From Bog-473 sp963783965 (GTDB taxonomy: Bacteria; Actinomycetota; Acidimicrobiia; Acidimicrobiales; RAAP-2), in contig CAWAPQ010000002.1 of assembly GCA_963783965.1 (NCBI GenBank), positions 503,801-567,800 on the forward strand: DNA of 64,000 nt, given 5' to 3'. Position numbers and translations under genes: made by a program. The notes beneath the pieces were generated by a model that saw nothing but the letters and a program-made list of their open reading frames with translations, was not told where the DNA came from and made no database searches. This document shows, one piece after another, positions 1-7,923 of this stretch. How positions within the stretch are numbered: the stretch's first letter is position 1; every line of letters begins with the position of its first letter.

Positions 1-417
1 CGATTCATCCCGGATGGCTCCTTCGACTTCGTCCTGAGCCTGCTGGTGCTCCAACACTTGGACTCGACCCACGCAGTGCAGTCGTTCCTTCGTGAATTCG
101 TGCGGGTGCTCAGACCCGGGGGTGCGATCGTGGTGCAGCTGCCGTCGTACGTCCCCGCGAACGAAATCCCCCTCCCGAGCGTGCGGACCCGTGCCGGCGT
201 GAAGATTCGTGCCGCCCGGCTCCTTCGCCGCGTGGGCGTTCCGGCAAAGGTCCTCTACGAGCGACTCGACTGGGTCCCCCAGATGACGCTGCTGGCGCTC
301 TCCGACGAGACCACCAGGCTCACCTTTGAAGAAGCCGGAGGGACCATCGCCCACGTCACGGCCCCCGCCACGGACTCCGGGGGGACGATCGACCGCACAT
401 TTTTCGTCACCCGGTGA
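1..417 (+). CDS. SAM-dependent methyltransferase, C-terminal part (5' truncated by window)
   Basis: The reading frame is open from base 1, so the gene begins outside the window; the visible 138 residues are the C-terminal part of a class I methyltransferase. The stretch DGSFDFVLSLLVLQHL followed by LREFVRVLRPGG is the motif IV to post-motif region of the Methyltransf_11/25 fold (acidic residue, hydrophobic strand, then helix and the LRPGG turn). The SAM-binding glycine loop is not visible. The C-terminus ends in a short beta-rich region (GTIDRTFFVTR). The substrate cannot be told from this part. The downstream gene starts 230 bp later, so no operon link is evident. Confidence 0.75.
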   Translation, partial: RFIPDGSFDFVLSLLVLQHLDSTHAVQSFLREFVRVLRPGGAIVVQLPSYVPANEIPLPSVRTRAGVKIRAARLLRRVGVPAKVLYERLDWVPQMTLLALSDETTRLTFEEAGGTIAHVTAPATDSGGTIDRTFFVTR

Positions 418-647
418 GTCCGGAGCGGCGAATCGCCGGCCCGTACCGGGTCTCGGCACCCTGCTCGCCGGTCGCACCCCGGAAAAGGGCGGATGAACTG
501 CCAAAAGGCGTGTCTGCGAGAGACGGGTGTCCCCTCGTGTGAGGTCCCCGAGTCGGTCCGTCTGCGGTCTCGCCACCGCAAGGCGGACGGTCCGGGCCGA
601 CCGGCAGCAGGATTTTCCCTGGTCCTGGCCGTTGCGACAAGAAAATT
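418..647. other. Intergenic leader region, G/C-rich hairpins
   Basis: These 230 bases separate the methyltransferase from the GAF-GGDEF gene. They are rich in short inverted repeats, for example GTCCG near 555 and CGGAC near 586, but I see no recognisable riboswitch core, tRNA or convincing coding frame. Confidence 0.3.
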
Positions 648-1682
648 GTGCTTAAGCGGCGTCGCGGCTCTTCCGATTTCTCCTTCGTGGCGACCACCGC
701 GCGGGATACCCAACGTGACCTGCTGCACTACGTCATCGAGACCCAGCGCTTGGTCAACGTCCTACCCACCGCAGGGACCGATCGGGCCATCGGCATCGTC
801 CTCGACCGTGTACAGACGGTCACCAACGCCGACGGGGCTGCCGTCGAGGTGGCCGAAGGCAACGTGATGGTGCACCGGGCCGTCAACGGCCTGCGTACGG
901 AGCCCGAGGGCTCACGCACCTCCGCAGACACCAGCCTTTCCGGTCTCTGCGTGCGCGTCGGCATGCCCCTCCTGTGCCGGGACACCGATACGGACCCCCG
1001 GGTGGACGCTGCCGCCTGTCGCCGGGCCGGCGTGCGCTCCATCGCCGTCGCCCCGATGTTCCGGACCGGCGAGGCCCTCGGTGTGCTGCGGGTCATGTCC
1101 AGCGAGGCGGAGCACTTCGACGACGCCGACGCTGACGTCCTCGAGTTGATGGCCAACCTCCTGGCGTCGGGGCTGTCCAACACGTCGAAGCTCGAACGGG
1201 AAGCCGAACGCGCCCTGCGCGACCCGCTGACCGGGCTCGCCAACCGGTTCATCTTCATGGACCGCCTGGCCCATCACGGCTACGAGGCCCGGCGCTACGC
1301 CAGGCCGTACGGGCTCTTCCTCATCGGCCTGAACGGTTTCTCGGTCGTCAACGACTCCCTCGGTCAGGAGTGGGGTGACGCGGTGCTGCGCTCCGTTGCC
1401 CAGGGCCTGAACAACACGGTGCGGGGCGGAGACACCCTGGCGCGCCTCGAGGGCGATCAGTTCGTCGTCCTGTGCGGCAACGCCGAGCGCACCGTCGTCG
1501 AAGACCGCTTGAAGGACCGCATCGACGGCGTCGTCGCCGACGTCAACCGGGAGCTCAGCCTCGACGGCTACACATTGACGGCCAGCGTCGGCGTGGCCTG
1601 GAGCGTGGGGACCGATGTCTCGGCGAACGAGCTCCTCACCGAAGCCCGGGCTTCGCTGCAGCGCGCCAAGGCGCAACGGTAG
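648..1682 (+). CDS. GAF-GGDEF domain protein (putative diguanylate cyclase or degenerate sensor)
   Basis: 344 residues, GTG start. An N-terminal GAF-type sensory domain spans about 28-180 (ending near ADADVLELMANLLASGLSN). It is joined by a short helix to a GGDEF domain (about 185-344) that starts with the typical DPLTGLANR. Diguanylate cyclases condense two GTP to c-di-GMP. The signature loop here reads LEGDQF (about 267-272) instead of GGDEF, so the first Gly is Glu and the Glu is Gln. Such changes often abolish cyclase activity, though some variants stay active, so it may be a GTP-binding sensor. There are no membrane segments, so it is probably cytoplasmic. The gene stands alone, followed 75 bp later by an unrelated esterase. 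Confidence 0.8.
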   Translation: MLKRRRGSSDFSFVATTARDTQRDLLHYVIETQRLVNVLPTAGTDRAIGIVLDRVQTVTNADGAAVEVAEGNVMVHRAVNGLRTEPEGSRTSADTSLSGLCVRVGMPLLCRDTDTDPRVDAAACRRAGVRSIAVAPMFRTGEALGVLRVMSSEAEHFDDADADVLELMANLLASGLSNTSKLEREAERALRDPLTGLANRFIFMDRLAHHGYEARRYARPYGLFLIGLNGFSVVNDSLGQEWGDAVLRSVAQGLNNTVRGGDTLARLEGDQFVVLCGNAERTVVEDRLKDRIDGVVADVNRELSLDGYTLTASVGVAWSVGTDVSANELLTEARASLQRAKAQR

Positions 1683-1757
1683 GCACCTTCCTCCGCCTGG
1701 AGTCCCGGGCGGAGCGCCTCCCAGCGCGTGCCGATGCCTCTGTGGTCGAATGGGACC

Positions 1758-2819
1758 ATGGCACCGGATATCGCACACGATCGACGACTCGACCCCCGAC
1801 TGCGTCGTCTCCTCGAGCACTTTCCCACCGACGCGCCGGGCGACGTGGCGGATCGCGAGCAGCTCATCGCGGAGGCGAACACCCCCGAGGCGATGGCGGC
1901 ACGGGAGGCCTTTTTGGAGATCCAGGACCTGTGTGACACCGAGGAGGCAGCCCCCTCTGCCGGCCTCTCGGTGACGACGGCGCAGTTCACCTCGGACCCC
2001 GACGGGAACACCGTCAAGCTGCAGGTCATCCGACCCGACTCCGATACTCCCCTGCCCGGTGTCTATTACATCCACGGGGGCGGCATGGCGACGATGTCCT
2101 GCTTCGACGGGATGTACCGGGGCTGGGGCAAGCACATCGCGGCCAACGGTGTCGTGGTCGTGATGGTGGACTTCCGCAACTGCGTCTCCGCCTCGTCGGC
2201 TCCTGAAGTCGCTCCGTTCCCCGCCGGGTTGCACGACTGTGTCTCGGGCTTGCGCTGGGTGGCGGCGCACGCCGCGGACCTCGGCATCGAGCCCGGACAG
2301 ATCGTCGTTGCCGGCGAGAGCGGCGGCGGCAATCTCACGCTGGCGACGGGGCTCGCCCTCAAGCGCGACGGTGATCTCGGCCTGATCAAGGGCCTCTATG
2401 CCCTCTGTCCGTACATTGCCGGTCAATGGCCTGCGCCGGGATCCCCCTCATCGGTGGAGAACGAGGGCATCCTGCTCCATCTCCACAACAACCGTGGGGC
2501 CATGGGGTACGGGATCGAGGCCTTCAACGAGCGCAATCCGCTGGCCTGGCCCTCGTTCGCCGGCGTGGACGACGTGACCGGCTTCCCTCCGACCGTGATC
2601 AGCGTCAACGAATGTGACCCGTTGCGCGACGAGGGGATCAACTTCTACCGGCTGCTCCTCGCGGCCGACGTGCCGGCCCGGTGCCGTCAGATGATGGGCA
2701 CCATGCACGGGACGGAGATCTTCTCCATCGCGTGCCCCGACATCACCGCTGACACGGCCCGGGACATCGCCGGGTTCGCTCGCAGTGGGGTGGGGGCCTC
2801 AGTCCAGCCGACGCAGTGA
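1758..2819 (+). CDS. Alpha/beta hydrolase, hormone-sensitive-lipase family esterase
   Basis: 353 residues from ATG 1758; an upstream in-frame GTG at 1728 lacks a clear ribosome site. The HSL family hydrolyses carboxyl esters or short acylglycerols. The oxyanion-hole motif HGGG is at about 106-109. The nucleophile elbow GESGGGN places Ser at about 188. The acid is probably Asp in ECDPLRDE (about 287) and the base His in GTMHGTE (about 317). A roughly 90-residue N-terminal cap precedes the fold. No signal peptide is visible, so it is probably cytoplasmic. The last 21 bases overlap tail-to-tail with the carbonic-anhydrase-like gene on the other strand. The substrate is unknown. Confidence 0.85.
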   Translation: MAPDIAHDRRLDPRLRRLLEHFPTDAPGDVADREQLIAEANTPEAMAAREAFLEIQDLCDTEEAAPSAGLSVTTAQFTSDPDGNTVKLQVIRPDSDTPLPGVYYIHGGGMATMSCFDGMYRGWGKHIAANGVVVVMVDFRNCVSASSAPEVAPFPAGLHDCVSGLRWVAAHAADLGIEPGQIVVAGESGGGNLTLATGLALKRDGDLGLIKGLYALCPYIAGQWPAPGSPSSVENEGILLHLHNNRGAMGYGIEAFNERNPLAWPSFAGVDDVTGFPPTVISVNECDPLRDEGINFYRLLLAADVPARCRQMMGTMHGTEIFSIACPDITADTARDIAGFARSGVGASVQPTQ

Positions 2820-3317
2820 CGCGCGATAGAGCGCGGCATTCCTGACGTACTCGGCGGCGGAGGCCCGGATCATCGGGACGTCGGACCGGTTCTCGAGGAT
2901 CTTGGCCGGGACCCCGAGCGCCAGGGCGCCGGGAGGCACGACCATGTGATTGGGTACGACGGCATTGGCGCCCACCGTCGCGCCGGTGCTGACGACCGCC
3001 CAGTGCAGCACGACGCTGCCGGACCCCGCCAGGGATTCATCCTCGAGGGTGCAGCCCTCCAGGTGGGTCAGGTGGCCGACGACGCAGCCATCGCCGATGG
3101 CGGTCGGGAATCCCGGGCCGGCGTGCACGACGGTGCCGTCCTGAATGGAGGAGCGTGCGCCCACCGTGATGGTTCCGTAGTCGCCCCGGAGCACGGCTCC
3201 CGGCCAAATGCTCGACTCGGCGCCGATCGCGACATCGCCGATCACCACGGCGTCGGGGTGGACAAAGGCGTCGGCGTCGATGCGCGGTGCGACGCCCCCG
3301 ATCTCGTAAATGGGCAC
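2799..3317 (-). CDS. Gamma-carbonic anhydrase-like hexapeptide-repeat protein
   Basis: 172 residues from a GTG at 3317 (PIYEIGGVAPRI). It is a left-handed beta-helix protein: imperfect hexapeptide turns run from about 15 to 135, followed by a C-terminal helix. Gamma-class carbonic anhydrases and their PaaY/CaiE relatives bind zinc through three His. HAGPG and VVGHLTHLEGC supply two or three His, but the usual ...H-G-C third ligand is E-G-C here, with a His two residues earlier. CO2 hydration is therefore plausible but unproven. It overlaps the esterase tail-to-tail and lies 11 bp after the small zinc-ribbon gene on the same strand, suggesting cotranscription with it and der. Confidence 0.85.
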   Translation of the reverse strand: MPIYEIGGVAPRIDADAFVHPDAVVIGDVAIGAESSIWPGAVLRGDYGTITVGARSSIQDGTVVHAGPGFPTAIGDGCVVGHLTHLEGCTLEDESLAGSGSVVLHWAVVSTGATVGANAVVPNHMVVPPGALALGVPAKILENRSDVPMIRASAAEYVRNAALYRASLRRLD

Positions 3318-3328
3318 GGCCCGGGACG

Positions 3329-3532
3329 CTACACGTGGCCGGCGATCCAGGTCACGCCCTGGTAGCCGCGGTAGCCCAGGTAGATCACGCTGGCGATCAA
3401 CATCGCCTTGAAGTACCAGGGAATCGGTTGACGCTCCTGCTCGGCCAGGATCGTGCCGCAGGTCGGGCACTCACCTTCTTCGCCCAGATCGTCGTCTTCG
3501 ACGAGCGCGTCACACTCCTCGCACCAGGCCAT
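3329..3532 (-). CDS. Small zinc-ribbon membrane protein
   Basis: 67 residues. An N-terminal zinc ribbon of two CxxC pairs (WCEECD near 3-8 and CPTCGT near 22-27) is followed by one hydrophobic segment (about 40-60, FKAMLIASVIYLGYRGYQGV). It is thus a single-pass membrane protein with a metal-binding cytoplasmic or extracytoplasmic head. It is spaced 16 bp from der and 11 bp from the carbonic-anhydrase-like gene, so it is probably part of the same transcript. No function is known to me. Confidence 0.7.
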   Translation of the reverse strand: MAWCEECDALVEDDDLGEEGECPTCGTILAEQERQPIPWYFKAMLIASVIYLGYRGYQGVTWIAGHV

Positions 3533-3548
3533 CAGGACCGGCCGCTTC

Positions 3549-4888
3549 TCATTTCCCCCCGATCCGCACGCGCAATTTCATCGGTGTCGCTCCCAGGTCG
3601 AACTTCTCCCGGATGCCGCGCTCGATGTAGCGGAGGTACGTCTGCGGCAGCCGGCCGTTGGTGAAGAGCGTGAAGGTCGGAGGGTCGATCGCACCTTGGA
3701 CGATGTAACGGATTTTGAAGCGGGGCGCCGCTTGGCGCAATTGCAGCTCCTGCACGGTGCGGTTGAGGGCCCCCGTCGGCACTCGCTGGTGGTACGCCGT
3801 GACGCAGTCACGCAGCGCCGGCAGAATGCGATGGACGCCCTTGCCCGAGAGGGCGGACATCTTGAGCACGGGTGCGGCACCGAGGAAGGCGAGGCGGTCG
3901 CCGACGCCGGCCAGGACGTCGTCACGGTCGTCCACCGCCACCTGGTCCCACTTGTTCAGGGCCACGATCGCCGGGCAACCGGAGACGCCGATGCGTTCGG
4001 CCAGGCGCTGATCCTGGTGCGACGCCCCAATGGTGGCATCGATGACCAGCACGGCGACGTCGGCCCGCTCGAGCGCGCGCGCAACGCGCGCATGGTGGAG
4101 TGCTGCTCGGTGCCGCGGTCCGTCTTGGACGGTCGGCGCAGGCCGGCGGTGTCGATGAAGCGCACCGGTCCGTCGGGCGTCTCGACCACGGTGTCGATGG
4201 CATCACGGGTCGTCCCGGGCATGTCGTGCACGATGGCCCGCTCCTCACCCAGAAGCTTGTTGAACAGCGTCGACTTGCCCACATTGGGCCGGCCGATGAT
4301 GGCGACGCTCGGCGTTCCGGGCTCACGGTCCCCCCTGGCTCCCCGGTCGTCGTTGCCTGCCCGTGCGGCGGCAGCCTCCTCGTCGTCCGGCAGCGGGACG
4401 GGGAGCAGCGCGACGACTTCGTCGAGGAGGTCGCCCGTGCCGCGCCCGTGCAGGGAGCTCACGGGATAGGGATCGCCCAGTCCGAGGGACACGAACTCCC
4501 AGATGGCCGAGTCCCGGCTGGCGCCGTCGACCTTGTTCACGACCAGTCGCACCGGTGGACCGGCCCGCCGGATCACCTTGGCGGCCGCCATGTCCTCGTC
4601 GGTCACGCCGGTGGTCACGTCGACCACCATGAGGATGACGTCGGCCTCGGAGAGGGCACGCTCCGCCTGGTCGCTCACCTTGGCCTCGAGGACGTCGCCC
4701 GCAGCGAGCCACCCTCCCGTGTCCATGATGGAGAACGGGACTCCGGACCACTCGGCCGAGAGCTCCTTGCGGTCCCGGGTGACCCCTTTCTCCTCCTCGA
4801 CGACGGCCGCACGGGAGCCGACGATCCGGTTCACCAGCGACGACTTGCCGACGTTGGGACGGCCGGCCACCACGACCATGGGGCTCAT
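3549..4888 (-). CDS. der: Ribosome biogenesis GTPase Der (EngA), interrupted by a 2-nt frameshift
   Basis: Der is a double-GTPase needed for 50S maturation. The start ATG at 4888 overlaps the upstream DUF512 stop as ATGA. The first G domain has GRPNVGKSS (9-17), DTGG and NKVD. The second has GRPNVGKST (about 199-207), DTAGLRR and, after the break, NKWD. A KH-like C-terminal domain ends in MKLRVRIGGK. The frame is lost within an alternating (GC)5 run at 4073-4082: removing two bases restores ...MRALRALERADVAVLVIDATIG.... Corrected length is about 445 residues, normal for Der. Since Der is essential in most bacteria, a sequencing or assembly slip is more likely than a pseudogene. Without correction the product ends soon after the second G3 motif. 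Confidence 0.9.
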
Positions 4889-6270
4889 GCGGCGCACGCG
4901 GGCCGGAAGGATGTGCCGTCGAGCGCCCGCCGCAGCGAGGCGCCATCCGTCGGCACCACCTCGACATCCCTCGGCAGGTCCGCCAGGGTCAAGCCGTCGA
5001 GGAAGCGCCCCTCGTTGAGGCATGCGTCGGGCAGCAGGCAGCGCGAGCCGTCGGGCACGTCGTGCAGCGCCCGCGCGATGTCCTCGCCGGTGAGCAGGCC
5101 CGCCACCGCGATGTTGCCCCCGAAGAATTCGTTGTCGATGGCCCGCAGCTCGATGTCCGCGCGGGGATGGGAGGCCAGAAGTGGTCCGAGGACACGCGCT
5201 CCGTAGGCCCCGGTCAGGATCGTGACCGGACGGCCGTCGGAGCCGGCCGGGACCGTGGGGAGCCTCGGCGCCCGGTACCCCTCCGCGGGGGCGGCATCGA
5301 CCGAGGCAAAGAACCCGTGCCGGACGCCGCCCGGGCCGCCCGAGGCGGGACGGGTGAAGGCCTCCGCGAACGCCCGCGTCATGCCGATGCCGTTCTCGTG
5401 CTGGGGGTAGCCGTCGTAGCTCCGCGCCGGCGGAAGATCACGGTCGGCCAGCAGGTAGTACTCATCGGCGGCGAAGACCATGCGGTGGCCCACGGCCTTC
5501 TTGTAGAGGCGCTGCCACCCCTCAATGGTGTCGAGGACCTGCTCGGCCTCCCCCAGCGTGTGCGGGCGCATCTCGGCCTCTTTGGAATAGCGACTGAGCC
5601 CCAGCGGGACGGCACCCACGCTGGCCAACCCCGCATAGCGGTCCAGGATCCCGGCCAGCGTGTCCTCGAGCGCCGCGCCGTCGTTGACACCCGGGCAGAC
5701 CACGATCTGGCCGTGCACCTCAATGCCCCCGTCGAGAAGTACTTCCAGCCAGCGCAGGCTGGTCGCCCCCTTGGGGTTGCGGAGCATGTGCGCCCGCAGC
5801 TCGGGGTCGGTGGTGTGGATGGAGACGAACAGCGGGCCCAGTCGTTCCGTGAGGATGCGCTCGGCGTCCAGCTCCGTGAACCGGGTGAGTGTGGTGAAGT
5901 TCCCGTACAGGAACGAGAGCCGATAGTCGTCGTCCTTGAGGTAGAGGCTCCGGCGCATCCCCTTGGGCAGCTGGTAGATGAAGCAGAAGGCGCAGTGGTT
6001 GTCGCAGGTGCGGATCCGGTCGAAGACCGCCGAGGAGACCTCCACGCCCAGCGGCTCGCCCGCGCCCTTGTCGACACGGACGACCCTGGGCAGGGGCGCG
6101 CCGGCGCGGCGCACGAGGACGCTGAGGTCACCGGCGTCGCTGAGGCGTTGGAAATCGATGACGTCGCGCGGCTCCTGCCCATCAATGCTGAGGAGCTCGT
6201 CACCCACGGCCAGACCGGCGCGGGCTGCCGGCGACGCCGCGGTGACCGAAGTCACCGTGGGAGCTGACAT
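4885..6270 (-). CDS. DUF512 family PDZ/radical-SAM-like iron-sulfur protein
   Basis: 461 residues. An N-terminal PDZ-like domain (about 5-60, SPAARAGLAVGDELLSIDG) is followed by a cysteine triad CxxxCxxC (C89, C93, C96 in CDNHCAFCF) within a radical-SAM-like core. The C-terminal DUF512 region contains LTGAYGARVLGPLL and NEFFGGNIAVAGLL. The family is conserved next to der in many actinobacteria and firmicutes, but its reaction is not established. The start ATG at 6270 is preceded by TAACCT seven bases upstream, a leaderless promoter layout. The stop overlaps the der start, so the two are translationally coupled, hinting at a role linked to ribosome assembly (inference). Confidence 0.85.
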   Translation of the reverse strand: MSAPTVTSVTAASPAARAGLAVGDELLSIDGQEPRDVIDFQRLSDAGDLSVLVRRAGAPLPRVVRVDKGAGEPLGVEVSSAVFDRIRTCDNHCAFCFIYQLPKGMRRSLYLKDDDYRLSFLYGNFTTLTRFTELDAERILTERLGPLFVSIHTTDPELRAHMLRNPKGATSLRWLEVLLDGGIEVHGQIVVCPGVNDGAALEDTLAGILDRYAGLASVGAVPLGLSRYSKEAEMRPHTLGEAEQVLDTIEGWQRLYKKAVGHRMVFAADEYYLLADRDLPPARSYDGYPQHENGIGMTRAFAEAFTRPASGGPGGVRHGFFASVDAAPAEGYRAPRLPTVPAGSDGRPVTILTGAYGARVLGPLLASHPRADIELRAIDNEFFGGNIAVAGLLTGEDIARALHDVPDGSRCLLPDACLNEGRFLDGLTLADLPRDVEVVPTDGASLRRALDGTSFRPACAA

Positions 6271-6303
6271 GACCCACAGGTTAGTGCCGATAACCTGGAC
6301 TTT
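6271..6303. promoter_or_regulatory. Divergent leaderless promoter pair in a perfect inverted repeat
   Basis: The 33-bp gap between the DUF512 and ispH start codons holds a perfect 7-bp inverted repeat with a 7-base centre (CAGGTTA at 6277-6283, TAACCTG at 6291-6297). Each arm supplies a TAACCT -10 hexamer on its own strand, exactly seven bases before the ATG (6270) or GTG (6304). Both mRNAs are therefore predicted to be leaderless. The symmetry could also serve as an operator. Confidence 0.65.
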
Positions 6304-7356
6304 GTGCCCGGAGTGGACCGAGTCATGCTGGCCCAGCCCCGGGGATTCTGTGCCGGGGTCGAGAAGGCGATCAAAGCCCTGGCCTGGATGGTGCGGGTCT
6401 TCGAGCCGCCCGTCTACTGCTATCACGAGATCGTCCACAACCGGCATGTGGTCGAGCGCTTCCGTGACCAGGGCGTCATCTTCGTCGATGACGTGGCCGA
6501 TGTTCCCGCCGGAGCGCCGCTGATGCTCAGCGCCCACGGCTCGGCACCCGAGGTCGTGGAGGCGGCCAGGGCTCGTGGCGGCGCCGTCGTCGACGCCGTC
6601 TGCCCCCTCGTGACCAAGGTGCACCACGAGCTGAAGGTGCGGAGCCGCAAGGGGTTCACCGTGCTCTACGTCGGTCACGCCGGGCACGAGGAGGCGGTGG
6701 GGACCATGGCGGTCGCACCCGAGTCGGTGCGCCTCCTCGAACGTGAGGAGGACCTCGAGGACCTCGACGGGCTGGCCGCCGCGGGCACGCCCGTCGCGCT
6801 CCTGGCGCAGACCACGCTCAGCCACGACGAGTGGCGCGGCCTGATGGAGGCGGCCCGGCAACGCTTCCCCGACCTCTGGATGCCGAACCGCAGCGACCTC
6901 TGCTTCGCCACGACCAACCGCCAGGCTGCGCTGAAGGCGATCGCCGCAGAATCGGATGCCGTCGTGGTCATCGGTTCCGCCAACTCCTCCAACACCGTGG
7001 CACTGGCCACGGTGGCCCAGGCCGGCGGGTGCCCCCGGGTGTTGCGGATCAACGAGGCCGACGAGTTGCCCGACGACCTCGTGGGCACGGTCGGGGTGAC
7101 GGCGGGTGCCTCTGCCCCCGAGGCCTTGGTGGAGGAGGTCATCGCCCGTCTCGCCCCCGCCCAGGGTGTGACCGAGGTGACGGTGACCACCGAGGACGAG
7201 TACTTCCCGCCCCCACCCGAGCTCCGGGAGCTCCTGCGGGCCGTGGGCTCCCTGCTGGCCTTCTTCTCGGGGAGCCCCCGTGCGGGCCGGTCCGACCCGG
7301 CGGCCGAGGACCGCTCGGTCTCTGCGGCCGACGTCCTCGACTTACTGGCCTCCTAG
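6304..7356 (+). CDS. ispH: 4-hydroxy-3-methylbut-2-enyl diphosphate reductase
   Basis: 350 residues. It is the last enzyme of the MEP isoprenoid pathway, reducing HMBPP to IPP and DMAPP with an iron-sulfur cluster. The three cluster cysteines are visible: C16 (PRGFCAGV), C100 (DAVCPLVTKVH) and C200 (SDLCFATTNRQ). The conserved HEIVHNRHVV (41-50) and SAHG segments are present. GTG start at 6304 with a -10-like TAACCT seven bases upstream, so probably leaderless. The C-terminal tail (about 300-350) is extended and low in complexity. It is divergent from the DUF512 gene and precedes the HD-domain gene by 24 bp. Confidence 0.95.
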   Translation: MPGVDRVMLAQPRGFCAGVEKAIKALAWMVRVFEPPVYCYHEIVHNRHVVERFRDQGVIFVDDVADVPAGAPLMLSAHGSAPEVVEAARARGGAVVDAVCPLVTKVHHELKVRSRKGFTVLYVGHAGHEEAVGTMAVAPESVRLLEREEDLEDLDGLAAAGTPVALLAQTTLSHDEWRGLMEAARQRFPDLWMPNRSDLCFATTNRQAALKAIAAESDAVVVIGSANSSNTVALATVAQAGGCPRVLRINEADELPDDLVGTVGVTAGASAPEALVEEVIARLAPAQGVTEVTVTTEDEYFPPPPELRELLRAVGSLLAFFSGSPRAGRSDPAAEDRSVSAADVLDLLAS

Positions 7357-7380
7357 GCCCCTGAGCGCGATGATTGGCTC

Positions 7381-7923
7381 ATGACGTTCACCCGAATGGA
7401 CGAATCGACCGCGGAGCAGTGGCAGCACATCATCACCGAGTCGATCGAGCACCAACCCCGCGTGGCCGACCGCGTGCTGGCCATGCTGGCCTCGCTCGAG
7501 GACATCACGGACGGTTTCGAGGTCGATCAGCTGGTCCACTCGCTGCAGACGGCGACACGCGCCGAGGAGGCGGGAGCGTCGGACGAGGTCGTGGTGGCGT
7601 CGCTCTGCCACGACATCGGCAAGGCCGTGTCCGTCATGAACCACCCCCGCATCGCGGCGGAGATCCTGCGCCCCTACGTCAGCGAGGACACGTACCGCAT
7701 GATCGAGGCCCACCAGGATTTCCAGGGCCGGCACTACTACGAGTACCTGGGCCAGGACCCCGACGCGCGGAACAAGTACGAAGGTGCGCCCTGGTACGGG
7801 CTGGCCGAGCAGTTCGCCGACGAATGGGACCAGATCAGCTTCGATCCCGACTACCCCACCAAGCCGCTGTCGCACTTCGAGCCGCTGGTCCGCCAGGTCT
7901 TCGCCACGCCGCGGACGTTTTGA
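7381..7923 (+). CDS. HD-domain protein resembling PhnZ/MIOX-type mixed-valence diiron oxygenases
   Basis: 180 residues. Candidate metal ligands are H53 (HSLQTA), H77-D78 (LCHDIGK), H88 (NHPRIAA), H111 (EAHQDFQ) and D150 (DEWDQISFDPDY). This H...HD...H...H...D spread is that of HD proteins binding two metals. The DEVVVASLCHDIGK motif and the C-terminal WDQISFDPDY ending resemble the PhnZ family (HD-domain oxygenases of phosphonate breakdown) more than nucleotide phosphohydrolases. No phosphonate gene is nearby, so the substrate is unknown. Its stop overlaps a TTG start of the GT2 gene (TTGA), so the two are coupled. Assignment to an oxygenase is inference. Confidence 0.75.
   Translation: MTFTRMDESTAEQWQHIITESIEHQPRVADRVLAMLASLEDITDGFEVDQLVHSLQTATRAEEAGASDEVVVASLCHDIGKAVSVMNHPRIAAEILRPYVSEDTYRMIEAHQDFQGRHYYEYLGQDPDARNKYEGAPWYGLAEQFADEWDQISFDPDYPTKPLSHFEPLVRQVFATPRTF

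Noticed and set aside
912..2426. A long minus-strand open frame opposite the GAF-GGDEF and esterase genes
   Set aside because: It lies antisense to two well-supported genes and has the Arg/Gly/Asp/Val-rich composition of a high-GC shadow frame.
4060..4090. Programmed frameshifting in der
   Set aside because: There is no slippery heptamer or downstream structure, just a GC dinucleotide run.
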